A stretch of 64,000 bases of DNA from Aphrocallistes beatrix (lineage: Eukaryota > Porifera > Hexactinellida > Sceptrulophora > Aphrocallistidae), in contig OY725499.1 of NCBI GenBank assembly GCA_963281255.1, positions 992,001-1,056,000 of the forward strand. Reading direction: 5' to 3'. Below the pieces are notes generated by a model. That model saw nothing but the letters and a program-made list of their open reading frames with translations, had not been told where the DNA came from and made no database searches. Positions 1 through 11,709 of this stretch are shown one piece after another. Position 1 is the first letter of the stretch. Every line of letters begins with the position of its first letter. The translations under genes were made by a program, and so were the position numbers.

Positions 1-226
1 ATGAATATATTGATACAATTTGACAGAATAATTAATCAAATCTACAACCCCATTTTATCTACCTGCTTATATACATATACGTACTATATACGTACGTACA
101 AATGGATATAACAAAATCCTCAATTCAGAGTGTTTCTAAAATACGATTTACTAATTACGAAATGTACTAATTAAAATACTTAGCTAAAATAAATAAAAGA
201 TAGGTAGTGCAGACGTATTCTCATGA
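1..226. other. AT-rich flank, no gene seen
   Basis: No coding or repeat signal that I can support. It lies downstream of the last codon of gene B (minus strand, stop at 227). Confidence 0.4.
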
Positions 227-702
227 CTAAAGAACATTGTGACACATCGATGAGATATAATGGCTATAGGATTCTGCTATTGGTTCAACATAATTCAGAT
301 TATTCACTTCCTTTTGGCTAGAGAAAGCTTGTTTTTCGTTCATTACTGCTTCCTCTGTTAAACATCTCACATCCAAACTGATACGCCCTTTAGGTTTATT
401 CTCTTCATCAAACATTTGAATTAAGTACCGACCGTACTCTTTAAAAATATCGACCTTATCACACGCGTGGTAGAGACACTCTAACCATAGGCGTCGTAAA
501 CTTTATTGCCTACCCTTGGACTACCCGGCCACAATAATCCAGGGCCGTTCAGTCAGTTAATCGGGCCGTATCTTCAGCTGATCCAGCGTTACTGTCAGCC
601 AAATGGGCCGTGAACCCTTGATTTACATGAGGAATTAGTACGAAGGTAAAAAATGTATTTATATTCCAGGATGGAAAGTTAGATAACAAAATTCTGATTC
701 AT

Positions 703-3162
703 TTACGTAATCCTATTTATCTTCATTTGCCTGTGCAGAAGATGCACAAAGGTTGGAACGTGTAGACCTCGAGCGTATGAATTCATACTAATCTGACTGA
801 GAGTTGTCCTTAGCTTTGACTTGATTCTAGCAAGTCCAGAAAAGGACCTCTCAGCTGAACAAACTGTTGTAGGTAGTGTCAATACGATGACAAGCAATGC
901 GCGGTACTGTACCAATACTTCGCCGATTTCACTACGCATTACATCCAGTATAGGTTCCATCTTGAAATCCTTTCCAAGCGACATCAAGCGAGCACGTAAT
1001 ATATCGCGCTCAGATATGAACAAACGCCAGTCGATATCATCGTGCAGTGTCTGCAATGACGGATCCACCTCACTATCAAAAAACAAAGCACTCTCCATAT
1101 GACCCACCATTGTTAAGTCTGCAATGTCATACTTTCTGTTGATACCTGCGATCATTTCGAACAGAAGAGCTTTATGAATTTCTGTGATGTATTGAGTGAG
1201 CAGAAGCTGCTCCTCATCTGCAGCAGTCATAACTTGACTCTTGCGCTCTCGCCTAACTGCCCTCTCAAGAAGTGGGCCTTCCATTTCCATAGAGTCAGCT
1301 TCTGTCTTCACCTCATCGAAGAATGTAGTTAGTGCATCCCAATCACTTGTTTTCTTCACCAACCGGTCTAAAGTGTCCCTTATAAGATCTCGAACAGTCA
1401 GAATGCTAAGACCAGGGGATTGGATTATACGATGAACAGGGTTTATAACAGAGTATGCATCTTGTAATACGCGAAGGCTGTAGTATGTCCGGTAGTTGTC
1501 AAGAAGGTTGATGAATTCTCTAGCTTTAGCCTTCTGGTGAGCATTTGGAAGACCAGCTGAATCATCATAGATGTCTACATCTAACCTCTTTACAAAGTAG
1601 TCCAAAAGTAAGGAATAGTTGTCCACAACACTTGATATAGCCCTTTCGTTACACAACCATCTCGTATCACTAAGTAACTTAACAGTTGGTAATTTACTTT
1701 TTTTGTTAGTCTTGGTCTTGTTTTGTTTCTGTTTGCCAATTATTTGCATGCACAAATCAATCCAATCATCGTCCTCACTCTCCGAGCTCCCTCCAACATT
1801 ATCCACAGCCTCTTCATCTTTTCTATCATCATTATTTCGTTGGCGTTCGTCCTGAAATTGTTGCCAGCCTGATGTACGCTTGATATGTCTCGCGATGCTC
1901 CCCACTACACTCATTGCGTGTTCGCAAGCGGGTACTGCTTGGACACCGTGCTTAAGCACCAAATTTAGTGCGTGTCCTGCACAATAAATAAATAAGGCCT
2001 TGGGATATTTACGTTTTATCCTTGTTTTTACGCCACTTAGCCTTCCCACCATTGTCGTAGCCCCATCTAGAACCTGCCCAACACAATACTTTTCGACATC
2101 CATCTGATATACATAAAGGCTATCCTCTAACAGGGTGACTAGTGATTCAGCATCTTTTTTAGCAGTGGCGTGCCAACCGAGGAAGGTTTCTTCAATCTCA
2201 AGGTTGTCGTTAACCGTCCGTACTACCACAGCTGTCTGTTCTAACCCTTGCAGATCAGGAGTTCCGTCTATCATAAAAGCGAACTTTCGATTACGAAGAC
2301 GTGTGCTGATAAGGCGCATGGTTGAAACTCCTACCAACGTGGTCATCTCCTTGATTACATCACCAGATGTGAATTTGGTCCTGTGGTTCCGCTCAAACCA
2401 CCAACGAATATCGGTTTGGTATCTTGCTAGCATTTTTGTCAATTGATCAAAGTTGCTCTCTGAGTGTGTGTGCCCCCTAAGGGGTATGTTCTGTTTGAGC
2501 GCAGTGCGAATAGTATCAAGCATGATCAGAAGTGCTTGTCTCCCCTTCAAAGAATCAGTAAGGCCTTGACCGAGGACTTGTCGGAGCACAGTACCCTTCT
2601 TCTCGAGAGCGTAATGAGCTTTAGCAAGATTATGATCCTTCGATTTGTCGTGGCTTGCCCATGTTCCTTTCACCCCCATCACGCGTGAGAAGTTGCTGAC
2701 ACCTTTGGTTAGCATATTTATTGCATATTTGGATGACTGACAGTACTTACAGAAGGCAGTACCGGATATCTCATCGTAAGTCAGCCAAGGATATCGTACC
2801 CCCCATTCCGGAATATACTTGCCCCTCCTTTTCAATCTCTTGGGTTTTGGTTTCTCTATCCCGTCTTCAGGCACCATTATGTCAGGATCTTCTGAGACAC
2901 CGGGTATGGCGCTATCGTCTAAGTCTTCCGAGATCTTGTGGTGTTCTGACTCTGAGTCAGTCAGTCTGATGGTCACAGTGTCGGACAGTGGAGACTCCAC
3001 ATCGTCAGCGATTTGAGATCGGGAATTAACCCTAAACATGGATGCAGCCACTGCTTGCATCTGCGGGAGACTTGTTTCAATTCGACGCTGTTTTTCAATG
3101 GCTGCTTGCTTTTTGGCCCATCCTCCAGTAGGTTTTAATGAAGTACGTGATGAAGAGGACAT
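703..3162 (-). CDS. hAT transposase (BED/TTF-type finger plus hAT dimerisation domain), 819 aa, intact
   Basis: The transposase cuts and pastes the surrounding element. Residues 1-115 are charged and end in a basic patch (KPKPKRLKRRGK) that could direct nuclear entry. Residues about 120-180 form a BED/TTF-like zinc finger (CKYC, then W.SH and KDH). The RNase H-like core shows candidate acidic residues in FMIDGT (about 298) and QVLDGA (about 365), then a CAGHALNLV block (about 393) matching the conserved C..H motif of hAT enzymes. The C-terminus has LPTTVCSAERSFSGLARIKSKLR, the hallmark hAT dimerisation segment containing the third acidic position. The layout resembles ZMYM/52-kDa-repressor-like hAT proteins. 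There is no stop or frameshift over 819 codons, a normal length for the family. An ATG at 3162 sits 382 bp inside the right end. Likely functional; domestication is unlikely given the intact termini. Confidence 0.9.
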   Translation of the reverse strand: MSSSSRTSLKPTGGWAKKQAAIEKQRRIETSLPQMQAVAASMFRVNSRSQIADDVESPLSDTVTIRLTDSESEHHKISEDLDDSAIPGVSEDPDIMVPEDGIEKPKPKRLKRRGKYIPEWGVRYPWLTYDEISGTAFCKYCQSSKYAINMLTKGVSNFSRVMGVKGTWASHDKSKDHNLAKAHYALEKKGTVLRQVLGQGLTDSLKGRQALLIMLDTIRTALKQNIPLRGHTHSESNFDQLTKMLARYQTDIRWWFERNHRTKFTSGDVIKEMTTLVGVSTMRLISTRLRNRKFAFMIDGTPDLQGLEQTAVVVRTVNDNLEIEETFLGWHATAKKDAESLVTLLEDSLYVYQMDVEKYCVGQVLDGATTMVGRLSGVKTRIKRKYPKALFIYCAGHALNLVLKHGVQAVPACEHAMSVVGSIARHIKRTSGWQQFQDERQRNNDDRKDEEAVDNVGGSSESEDDDWIDLCMQIIGKQKQNKTKTNKKSKLPTVKLLSDTRWLCNERAISSVVDNYSLLLDYFVKRLDVDIYDDSAGLPNAHQKAKAREFINLLDNYRTYYSLRVLQDAYSVINPVHRIIQSPGLSILTVRDLIRDTLDRLVKKTSDWDALTTFFDEVKTEADSMEMEGPLLERAVRRERKSQVMTAADEEQLLLTQYITEIHKALLFEMIAGINRKYDIADLTMVGHMESALFFDSEVDPSLQTLHDDIDWRLFISERDILRARLMSLGKDFKMEPILDVMRSEIGEVLVQYRALLVIVLTLPTTVCSAERSFSGLARIKSKLRTTLSQISMNSYARGLHVPTFVHLLHRQMKINRIT

Positions 3163-3377
3163 GCTAATTTGTAAAAATTCCTATTGTATAAGCACAGAAT
3201 ATGAAGGCTGGCTAGATTATAAGAAAATCAATGGATATATACATATTGGAGTTACAGTGACCAATAATGGGAGTCTAATAAAACTATATCATTAAAAATA
3301 TTACGATTCGTCGCGATGCGACTATCCTGGATGGGCAAAATTGTAACAGTCAATTACCAGTACATAATAGCACTCAG

Positions 3378-3500
3378 CTTTTTACCGGGTAGCACCCGGC
3401 ATTATACCGGGTAGTACCCGGACTATACCGGGTAGCACCCGGCACTATACCGGGTAGTACCCGGCACTATACCGGGTAGCACCCGGCATTCACTCTGGGC
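3378..3500. repeat. Subterminal palindromic tandem repeat in the hAT element
   Basis: Four to five near-identical units of about 22-24 bp contain ACCGGGTAGCACCCGG or ACCGGGTAGTACCCGG, separated by CATTAT or CACTAT. Each unit is itself a hairpin. The position just inside the right TIR suggests transposase-binding repeats. Confidence 0.8.
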
Positions 3501-4254
3501 CGCCCGGCCATTGCCGGGTAACCGGGTGGGTTACGACGCCTATGACTCTAACTCCTCGTCAAAGATATCAATTTCAATATTAATATCTTTGATTATATTC
3601 GAACCAATCCATTTGTAAATACAGACATTTGTAGAAAACTATTTGATAAGAGGTAGACCTTGCCTCTACTGGCAGCATGGATCTCTTGAATAACTTTTGT
3701 CTATCGTTTTGGAGTTTCAGCACTAGTCTACTTGCCTTTTTTGATTCAGGTTCATTGAGTCCATAATAATCGAGGTCGAATTGAAACACAGTTATTGCGA
3801 TGTATGTTGCTGCAGATAAACTGGGCTTTTGTCTCCATTGGAGAGCATAAAACTGTTCCAATTCTCTAAGATGATAGAAATTGAGTAATTCGAACATTTT
3901 AGAAATTAGAACATCAAAATCAGGCGAGAAATTGAAGTTATTAGAGATTTCTTGGATGATAATGTTAAGTATCTCAGTTTTTGATAAAGGAGCAGAGGGC
4001 GCATCTCCTTCAAGATCGGAGATATGTTTGGAAGAGTAGAGAGAATGGTACAATTGTGTATGTGTCATTCTAACAAGTAATTCCAGTCTTGATCTGGTAA
4101 CACTCAAATCCACCGCTGTAAAGTTTTGAACAGTGAGGCCGAGAAACTTCAACGTCTTTTTTACTATAAGCACAATAGTAAGTACGGCTTCAAGTGTATA
4201 GGTAGTGGCACCAGACATACTGGATATCTCAGAAACTGTTAGAAATACAGCATC

Positions 4255-4731
4255 TTCACACCCTGCGAAATATTCGAAATGTCCTGTCGTCTCGTTAGGA
4301 GTGACAATGATGTCGTAGAGAAATTCTTGTGTATCTGCGGCTGAATTGATTTCCTGAGATTCTATTGATTTAACTTTTAGTGGCTTCAAATCTGTGCCAT
4401 TGACCAGTGTGGTATTTTCAGAGAGTTTTTCAATACCCTCCCAACCCAGTGTTGGGCAAAATGATTGCAAACGATCTGGACGAACTGTAACATAGACTGC
4501 TCGAGAAGTTTGTTGCTTGTTAGTGAAATTGACAAACGGCTGTGTATCAGTGAAACGAAAGGGTAGATCATTTATAGAATAAAGGATACGATCTCTTTGA
4601 AGTATTTTAGAGACATAAATTACCTTTGAGCATCCATTTTGTGTTTTCACATTATCGCCCACCCTTATCGAGGATATGTCCTTCATACTATTATCATACA
4701 TCAGAACTTTGGTATTTTTAGTGAAACAACA
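4255..4731 (-). other. Hint (intein/hedgehog-type autoprocessing) domain of gene B
   Basis: The domain starts with the Cys-Phe of GGGCCFTKNTKVLMYD, the expected nucleophile position, preceded by a flexible glycine stretch. It continues with DISSIRVGDNVKT, typical of the early Hint strand and turn. It closes with FLYDIIVTPNE and FEYFAG, which resemble the closing strands of Hint modules. The TxxHPF element is present as TDTQPF, which would lose the catalytic His. Classification is from motif reading only. Confidence 0.68.
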
Positions 4732-5606
4732 ACCTCCACCTCCACCACTATGTCGATATCCACTTCCTGGCTGACCGTTAGCTGTAAACTCAAAAGAATT
4801 TTCTTCTTTCATTGATGAGCCCCCATACGGGCTCATACTTGGTATATATATACTCTCTAATATCCCATGTTTTGCCTCACTATCGATATCTGAGTGATTG
4901 ATATCTGTTGGAATGAGCCAAACTAAATAGTTTCTCCAATTATTTTCATTAACAGAATCTGGAATAGTCAATCCATTGTTTTTACAATTCCTGATCCATC
5001 CGTTAATCTCGCTATCTGATGCCAATGAAAAATCTTCCATTCAGGATTTTCCCATTGCCCCTGGGAGTATTTCAGTTTATGTAATTCAATCCAATACGTA
5101 CTATTGACTACTTTTAGATAATCCGCTTTGGTTGATTGGTTTGGATCATAACCATGTACTTGTTTGCTGAAAACATATTTATACCAATCGAATGCATGCT
5201 TAAGAAGGTCTCCATTGTGGCTATCAACAGCTGAGTTAATTTTTCCGATTTCTAATTGTTTCCTCAAATCACTAGTCTGATAATATATCGACTGACATAG
5301 AACGGCAACACTGAAATCAGACCAGTATCCATCGCTCAATCCAGGGACAGCTCTTGTGATATCTCCTTCATAGGTTGTTGCATTGTGATTAGGGAAAAAT
5401 AAGTCTACGAAAGTATTTCCCTTCATAAAATAAGCTTCAGTGTGTCTTCCAGGAGTAGAACGTTTGAGTTTACTTACAAACGCATCTCTTGCCATTTTCC
5501 CTATATTACTGTGAAATTCAGGGCACTGTGATACTAAATCATTTATATGAGCTGATATATCAGCTTTAGATCCTGCTGAAACACACATTTTGCATTCTTT
5601 AGCCAT

Positions 5607-6298
5607 TATAAAAATCTAAATATATTCCAAAAAGTGCTTGTTCAAACAAAAATTCTAATATTAAAAATAGAAATGAGATTAAGCCATAGGAGTATTTCGT
5701 TAAATCTAGCTCTTACTTGATACATTTGCAAAGAAAGGAGCAAGGACTCTCAAATACCTAATCCATTAAATTTATTTGATCACTCTTTTCCTATTTTATA
5801 TCCTTCATTTTTAGTTCACAACAATTCTTTAAATTTATAGGAGTATTTTTTTTAATTATCAAAATAATAGGAATTTTTACAAATGTTGGTCTACAAACCA
5901 ACAGTGCAGCACCATTAAAATACTAACCAGAAGTATGAAAATATCTACATATAAATGCTAATACGCGTATTCACATTTTAGATATCTAAATTCCCATAAG
6001 AAAAAGTAAATCCCATTCCCACATGGCAACCCTGCTACAATGTGAACCCTTTAAAATTGGATAATACTGTCAGTTATCTTTTTATTAAAAGTATACATCC
6101 TACATGAAGTACACATCCTAATATGTAAAAATATAAACACACGTAGTATTATACTAGAAGCCTAAATCACATATATCAGCAAGAATTCAGTATATAATCA
6201 CACCACTAAAGTATCTCGGCATTATAGTGCCGATACTAAAGGAAAGAAGTTCAAACTAAACATTTCCATGTTCTAGATGTCAATATGCATAACGGACT
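5607..6298. other. Spacer between gene B start and gene A end
   Basis: AT-rich non-coding DNA. It should contain the gene B promoter and the gene A 3' end; no box can be named with confidence. Confidence 0.4.
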
Positions 6299-7395
6299 CT
6301 AGACATGTGTTACTTCGATCGTGAATGTAGCACTTGTAGAGCCATAATGATTGCTGACAGTGAGCTCAAAGGTTGTTTTACTGTAAACTGGTGCAGTAGT
6401 TGTCAGGGAGATCACACCAGTTTTATTATCGAATAAGAGAAAGGATGGCAATTTTGGAATTAAGATCCACGTTTTCCCAAACTCGCTGCCCGGTGAGCGA
6501 AGAGTAGGATAGGATTTCGTTAGGTAACTGTACTGATCTAGCTGAATATTTTTCATCATTAAATGAGATGGCTTCATGCCTTGCATTGTGAGTACCCATT
6601 TCTTAGGAGTAGTATTGACTATTAGTTTCCCGGTATCGTCAACATTCAGGTAACTAGTTGTTTTAGCTATATGTGAAGCTACATTTTTTATCGTGAAAGT
6701 ACCACTATGGAGGAATTTTTGTATTACTGTATTCCCACTAATTGTCTTAGAAACTTTTTCATAGTTTGGAGTATCTGTTATTTCACAGATCCATTTTTGT
6801 TCATTATCATCTCCGTTGGTTGTTGCACCCTCTGCAATGACATTATTACCCTTTAGCTTTATAAAAACGGCCTTTTGTGGTGCATTCGGTGGATAAACAA
6901 TGGTTGCAAATTTTGCATACCCAAATTGATCAGTTTTTATTTCCCAGACAGTGTCGGGTGTATGCGTCGCTGTTGAAATATCAAATGTCAAATCTGGTAA
7001 TATCCTGACGCAGTTTTGTATAGCACTATTTTCAAATAAGGATAATCCTACTGAATCAGCTAGGCCATTTGTTTTGATAACCTGGAAGTAATCAATGTCT
7101 ACATACAATTTTTTAGCGTAACTATTTTCAAATTTATCTACTATCACAGACCATTTAGCACTTGGATTATGGAGTAATGTTGCGTGAAAAACCTCCATTA
7201 TCGGCTTCAAATTATCAAGTCGAACCTGTTCTCGCAATGCTGTTGCGGCATCTTTCATATTTGGATCTTTAGAATCGACATATTTTGCTATAAATTCATT
7301 AAGCACTTCTTTCATAATAATAGTAAAATCAGACGTGAGATCCTGTAAGTTAAGGAGTTGAGGTAAGATGTTTAAGAATTGATATTGCTTTATAT

Positions 7396-7880
7396 CAAGG
7401 TTGAAACCGCTTCAACCAAATACCAATTTAACCGAATAATGAGTAGACCAAATAATTTGGTTAACCGAATAATGATCAAACCGAATATTTGGTCAACCAA
7501 ATAATTTGGTCAACCGAATAATTTGGTCAACCGAATAATTTGGTCAACCGAATAATACTTGATTATATTTTTGCATAAATGTTTATATAAATATTTATAC
7601 AAAAATATATTCAAGTATAAGTAAGCCTATTATATTTATTTGTGTTCGGATCACTTCTTGTAAGAACATGTGATTATTGTGTTGGGAAAGCATGCAAATT
7701 ATTTGTTTGGCTAAATATTCAGTTGGCCAAATTATTCGGTTGACCAAATTATTTGGTTGACCAAATTATTTGGTTCTCAACCGAATACCAAATAATGATA
7801 TTTGGTGACAAACCAAATATCAATTATTTGCAAATAATATTTGGTTAAACCGAATAATCAACTATTCGGTTTCAACCCTG
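7396..7880. mobile_element. hAT-type MITE with inverted minisatellite arms, inserted in gene A
   Basis: The ends are CAAGGTTGAAACCG (left) and CGGTTTCAACCCTG (right), flanked by the 8-bp duplication CTTTATAT at 7388-7395 and 7881-7888. The arms consist of roughly 17-bp units such as AACCGAATAATTTGGTC, direct in the left arm and inverted in the right, around an AT-rich core. There is no coding capacity. It interrupts an otherwise open frame. Confidence 0.88.
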
Positions 7881-9775
7881 CTTTATATAGTTAAGAAACT
7901 CGAAAGAATAATCTCCACTTGGGTCCAAAATTTGCAAAAGTGTAACGAATTTCTTAACGCTCATTGCTAATACTTGGGAGCTGCCATTCGGATTTAACAT
8001 GTTAGCTTGCAACCATGTTATATAGTAAGGAGAGGTAATGTATCTAAACAATGCATAAGCCCAATACACTCTCTCAGCCATTGCTTTGTTCGCTAAGTTT
8101 TCGATAATAGAGATGGAGTTCTCTTGAGCAGTTTTTTCCTCTGCTGTGCTGGTCTTTTCACTTCTCATTTGTTGTATTAAAGCCTGACTATCTTTGTGTA
8201 TGAATCCTGCATACTTTGCATAATTAGTATTTTGATCTGCGAGATATTCACTCATCAAAGGGAAATGCTTTTCAAAACGCATTGTGTAAAAATTTTGGGT
8301 TTGATCTTGAAAAGTTGATTTATAGAGTGTATCGTAAAAGAATCCTTTGTTTAACATTTTAGAAGCACGTATACCATTTAATTCATTAGATCCTGCTTGT
8401 GTACTGTTAGCTAGTGCTTGTGACAAATAGGGAACGGAGAGAAAACCATAGAACTTACTGTTATGGTCCCGATTATCAACAGCAATATTAAGAATATCTG
8501 TCATATTTGGGGGATTTAAGTTAATAAAGTCATGTCTTAAGGTATCATCCATGTAATACTGAATTGTTTTATAAAAGTCCTGCATAGCTTCCGATTGAAT
8601 GACATCAGTTGTGCCAGTTGATGACTTAGCATTTGGGTCCATCGCAATGAGTCCATATATATTAAGATTGATTGCAGCTAGAGACTGTGGTGTAGCCATG
8701 AGAGAACGAGGTTTTACAGATATCAATGGCTCTTTGTTGGACTTTCGAAACATCAAGCCATTACTACCGTCTTTACTAAAGTCGATAGATCCATTGGTTG
8801 GTAGACCAGAGATATCGCTGTGTTCATTGGATAGATCATTCCACCACAAAGTGTTGTTCCTTACACCGGACTTTGTTACAGGGGTATCATTTAACAACAT
8901 TTTCCCACGAGACACAGCAAAATTTGATTGTGCACGTCCATTCGAATATACCATATAGTTTCCCAAGATGACTGGATTCTTTGGGGTCCCTTGAATAGCG
9001 TACACCGTGGCAGACTTCACATCAGTTCCAAAAGACATTGCACCACTAAACATAGTGCCAATTTCATTCATGTCGTATACCATGTCATCAGGAAATACAG
9101 ATGGATATTCTGTATTCTTTCGTGCGTTGTCAGTAGGCGGATTTGCAAGATTTTTGTTGAAATTAACCCTTCTTCCTTGGCTGATAGTGATTGTAGCAAA
9201 TCCATTAAAATTTCCAGGATTGTTGTCTACCTTCCATTCTACACCTGTTTCAACATCAGTAAAAGTGGCATTGTAAATGACTGTATCTTGTCCTGCTATC
9301 TTCGGACCTTTAGTAACACTGTATGAATATTCAAATTCTTTCTCAGCCCAATGTGCACTTCCCCATGTCGATGATTTAGTATCCCAATGCAGTTTCAATC
9401 AAATGCCTTCCTTTTCCGCTTTTGCGCCGGCATCCTTTGAAAGTGCCACGTTAAATTCAGGAGGTTGGAGCAATAGCATAGCTGGTTTTTTTATTTCACC
9501 TTGTTGGAATGAGCCCAATGCTGATTTATTGTCATGGTTGAAATCAAAATGTCCCCCAACAAATGCGTTTCCCACACCATGGTGAAAAGTAACGTCTGTC
9601 TTATCACTCCACGAATAGCTGTTCGCATGAATTTCATTATGATTAAAGTACACCTTTTTGTTATCTGGATTCGCTTCATTCTTTATGAGTGAAATAACAT
9701 GCTTAGTATTCTCATAATCTTCTGTATTAGGATCATCTGTTTTCAAATGAATTTCGTATTGTTGATGATTCTATT

Positions 9776-10056
9776 AAATTTAAATTTAATTATCATATTT
9801 ATATTTTTCCTTGTGAGAGCTTTTACTAAGATTAAGTTATAAAATTTCATACACTGGATACATACGTGGATATATCTGTAAATATCCTAGAGTAGCTGAG
9901 TTTCTTTGAGTTTCTGACAAATGCAAGTACATTTTGTCTACAAATGGAGCGTCCCTGTCCCTAGTGCATACACCAATACCTTATTTCTCGTTAAAACAAG
10001 TGCAAATTTAGGGGTTTGAGATTAGGAGCGCATCTCTGGAGGGCTGTATAATACCT
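9776..10056. other. Gene A intron, unclassified part
   Basis: No gene or element end recognised. An AT microsatellite follows at 10057-10078. Confidence 0.3.
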
Positions 10057-10078
10057 TGATATATATATATATATATAT

Positions 10079-10776
10079 GTAACGAATTGATTGAAGAAAC
10101 TGCCAGGCACAAAAAGCTGATTTTTGGCATGTGGGAGTCTTTTGGCTATGGGTCCACTAAGTTATGAACTCTGTTGCGTGAAATTCTGAGACACTGCGTG
10201 AAATCCTGAGACACCCGCTTAGAAGCCTTAGCAAGCTCTGATCTAATATATTATGCAACTTGTAGTTCCTATTACAGAATGATATTTCACAAAACATGAT
10301 GATTTTGTTCTATTTTGATCCTAGAAATAGAATAGGATTTGGAATCAAAATAGAACAAAATCATCATGTTTTGTGAAATAATCATTGTGTAATAAGAACT
10401 ACAAGTTGCATATCATCAGATCAGAGCTTGCTAATGATTCTAAGTGAATGTCTCAGAATTTCACGCAGTGCCTCAAAATTTCACGCAACAGCTCAGACAA
10501 AAATGTCGACTCATCATGGAATTATGACGTCATTGTCAACCTTTTTATAATTATAAATTTCTGTTTTTCTACTATAACTCAGCCGTTTTAGGTGATAGAA
10601 GGCTGAAATTTTAAAAGAATGTGTATATTAATATATCTCACATAAAAAAAAGCTATCATCAAAAAATGATGACTCATCACTTTGTTATGACATCATCATT
10701 ACGCATCAAAAATTAAAAATTTTGTGATCTTCCGTGCGATATCGATTATAACAGTAGGACAGACGTATTTAGAGCA
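10079..10776. mobile_element. F1 family copy, interrupted by a fold-back element
   Basis: It starts with GTAACGAATTGATTGAAG, the standard inner end of F1. It is split at 10173 by the GTTGCG fold-back element and resumes at 10490 with AGCTCAGACAAAAATGTCGA. It is truncated after ACAGACGTATTTAGAG where an unrelated CAGGGTTGG-type sequence begins. Confidence 0.75.
10173..10489. mobile_element. GTTGCG fold-back MITE nested in F1
   Basis: The left arm begins GTTGCGTGAAATTCTGAG and the right arm ends with CTCAAAATTTCACGCAAC. The inner arms pair over about 140 bp around 10320. Flanks are AACTCT and AGCTCA, an imperfect 6-bp duplication of the F1 sequence. The same family occurs at 57212-58048. Confidence 0.8.
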
Positions 10777-11556
10777 GGGTTGGCTAATTTTACCCACCCC
10801 CGGGTTAATCCCGGGCTGGGCAAAACCCCTTTTTGTGGGTTAAACTGGGTTAAAGTGGGTTTTATTATAATGTACTTGTAAATCAAGTTAATTTTTGCGA
10901 TATCAATTGTTTGGATTGAGAATCCTTATTCCGTAAGTATTCTTTTGGAGATTCCGTAATCATATTTTTTAATAAGACCTCTGATGTATGAACAATGGGA
11001 TTTCTTAAAAGTTACAACAATCTGAGGTGCTTTAAGCAAACAATCAAAGGATACTTTAGTTTAGTCCAGAACAAACTTCGAAATAGATTAAGCTTAGAGA
11101 AAACAGCAAAATTGGTAATCTGTTATCGGGAATTGAGAGGTTCAGTGGAGTTTGACTGGTGATTTCAAACTTACTAAGTGGTTTAGTATAGTAAGTCTTA
11201 GTCCGCGTCCTTTTTTTCAATATTTTTTTATATTCCTGACCAGTGGAGCACAGGTGGGACACAGCCTAATTGAAATGGGTGAACACATTTTTGAAAAATG
11301 CCATTTTATGATAGAGGTTCTGCTTCTCATGATGGATTTTGAATATGTTCTTCCTGCCGAAAATTCGATAAAAAGATGATTGTGCTCCACCTGAAGTGGG
11401 GCACAATTATCTAAACCTCTTGGGACCTACCACCAAGTTGCTAATAAGGGAACAGAATTAACACAAAAACTTCACCTGAGCCCTGAAAATTGGTTGCTAA
11501 TAGAACAATATAATAATGGAGTTGCTAATAAGTGAATTCCACTGAATATAATAGTA

Positions 11557-11709
11557 CAAGTGACTCCGCTTAATCGGGACACTTTGGTCCTGGATATTTT
11601 ATCCCGATTAACCGATGAAATTTAGTATTAGCTTTTATGTATGGGAACCATTGCGTTCCTGGAGACTTGTCCCAATTAAGCGGTTGTCGCGATTAAGCGA
11701 AGTTGACTG
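11557..11709. mobile_element. pogo/Tigger-like MITE
   Basis: TA-flanked element. The left end is CAAGTGACTCCGCTTAATCG; the right end inverted is CAGTCAACTTCGCTTAATCG. Internal copies of CCGATTAA and AAGCGG occur. Non-coding. Confidence 0.7.

Larger units (their letters stand above)
486..3544 (-). mobile_element. Complete hAT DNA transposon with TIRs and 8-bp TSD
   Basis: The left end is CATAGGCGTCGTAA at 486-499 and the right end is its exact reverse complement at 3531-3544. Both ends are flanked by the identical 8-bp sequence ACTCTAAC (478-485 and 3545-3552), the duplication length of the hAT superfamily. The 3059-bp element carries one long uninterrupted transposase frame on the minus strand. 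Near the right end (3378-3500) are several copies of a palindromic unit built on ACCGGGTAGYACCCGG. The left end carries related TACCC/CCCGG words. These are candidate subterminal transposase-binding sites. Perfect TIRs, perfect TSD and an intact frame suggest recent insertion. It lies inside the reading frame of gene B. Confidence 0.93.
227..5606 (-). pseudogene. Gene B: Hint-domain protein, broken by a hAT transposon and frameshifts
   Basis: This is a minus-strand gene starting at the ATG at 5606. Its first block (to about 5040) encodes roughly 190 residues I do not recognise, starting MAKECKMCVSAG. The frame then shifts near 5030-5050, and the second block runs to 3580. That block holds a glycine run followed by CCFTKNTKVLM and GDNV, the start of a Hint (intein/hedgehog autoprocessing) module, at about 4731 to 4255. 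The module ends near FEYFAG. The usual TxxH block reads TDTQ, so the conserved His appears to be Gln. After a second frame change near 3600 the coding frame reaches 3553. It is interrupted there by the element 486-3544 and resumes at 485, ending at a stop at 227. With one copy of the ACTCTAAC duplication removed, the frame is open across the insertion site. Hint domains self-cleave in known families; activity here is doubtful. The biological role is unknown and the gene is probably dead. Confidence 0.72.

Noticed and set aside
3038-3295. Plus-strand ORF over the start of the transposase gene
   Set aside because: Antisense to the hAT transposase N-terminus, with no motif.
4255-4731. Hedgehog or true intein assignment for the Hint module
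   Set aside because: No hedge domain, no endonuclease, and the C-terminal Asn plus nucleophile of inteins was not seen; only generic Hint motifs are supported.
8599-9585. Plus-strand ORFs of about 90-130 codons opposite gene A
   Set aside because: They are antisense shadows of gene A without start context or recognisable domains.
10057-10078. AT microsatellites as origins or matrix-attachment sites
   Set aside because: They recur beside F1 ends in most copies and are best explained as part of that element.
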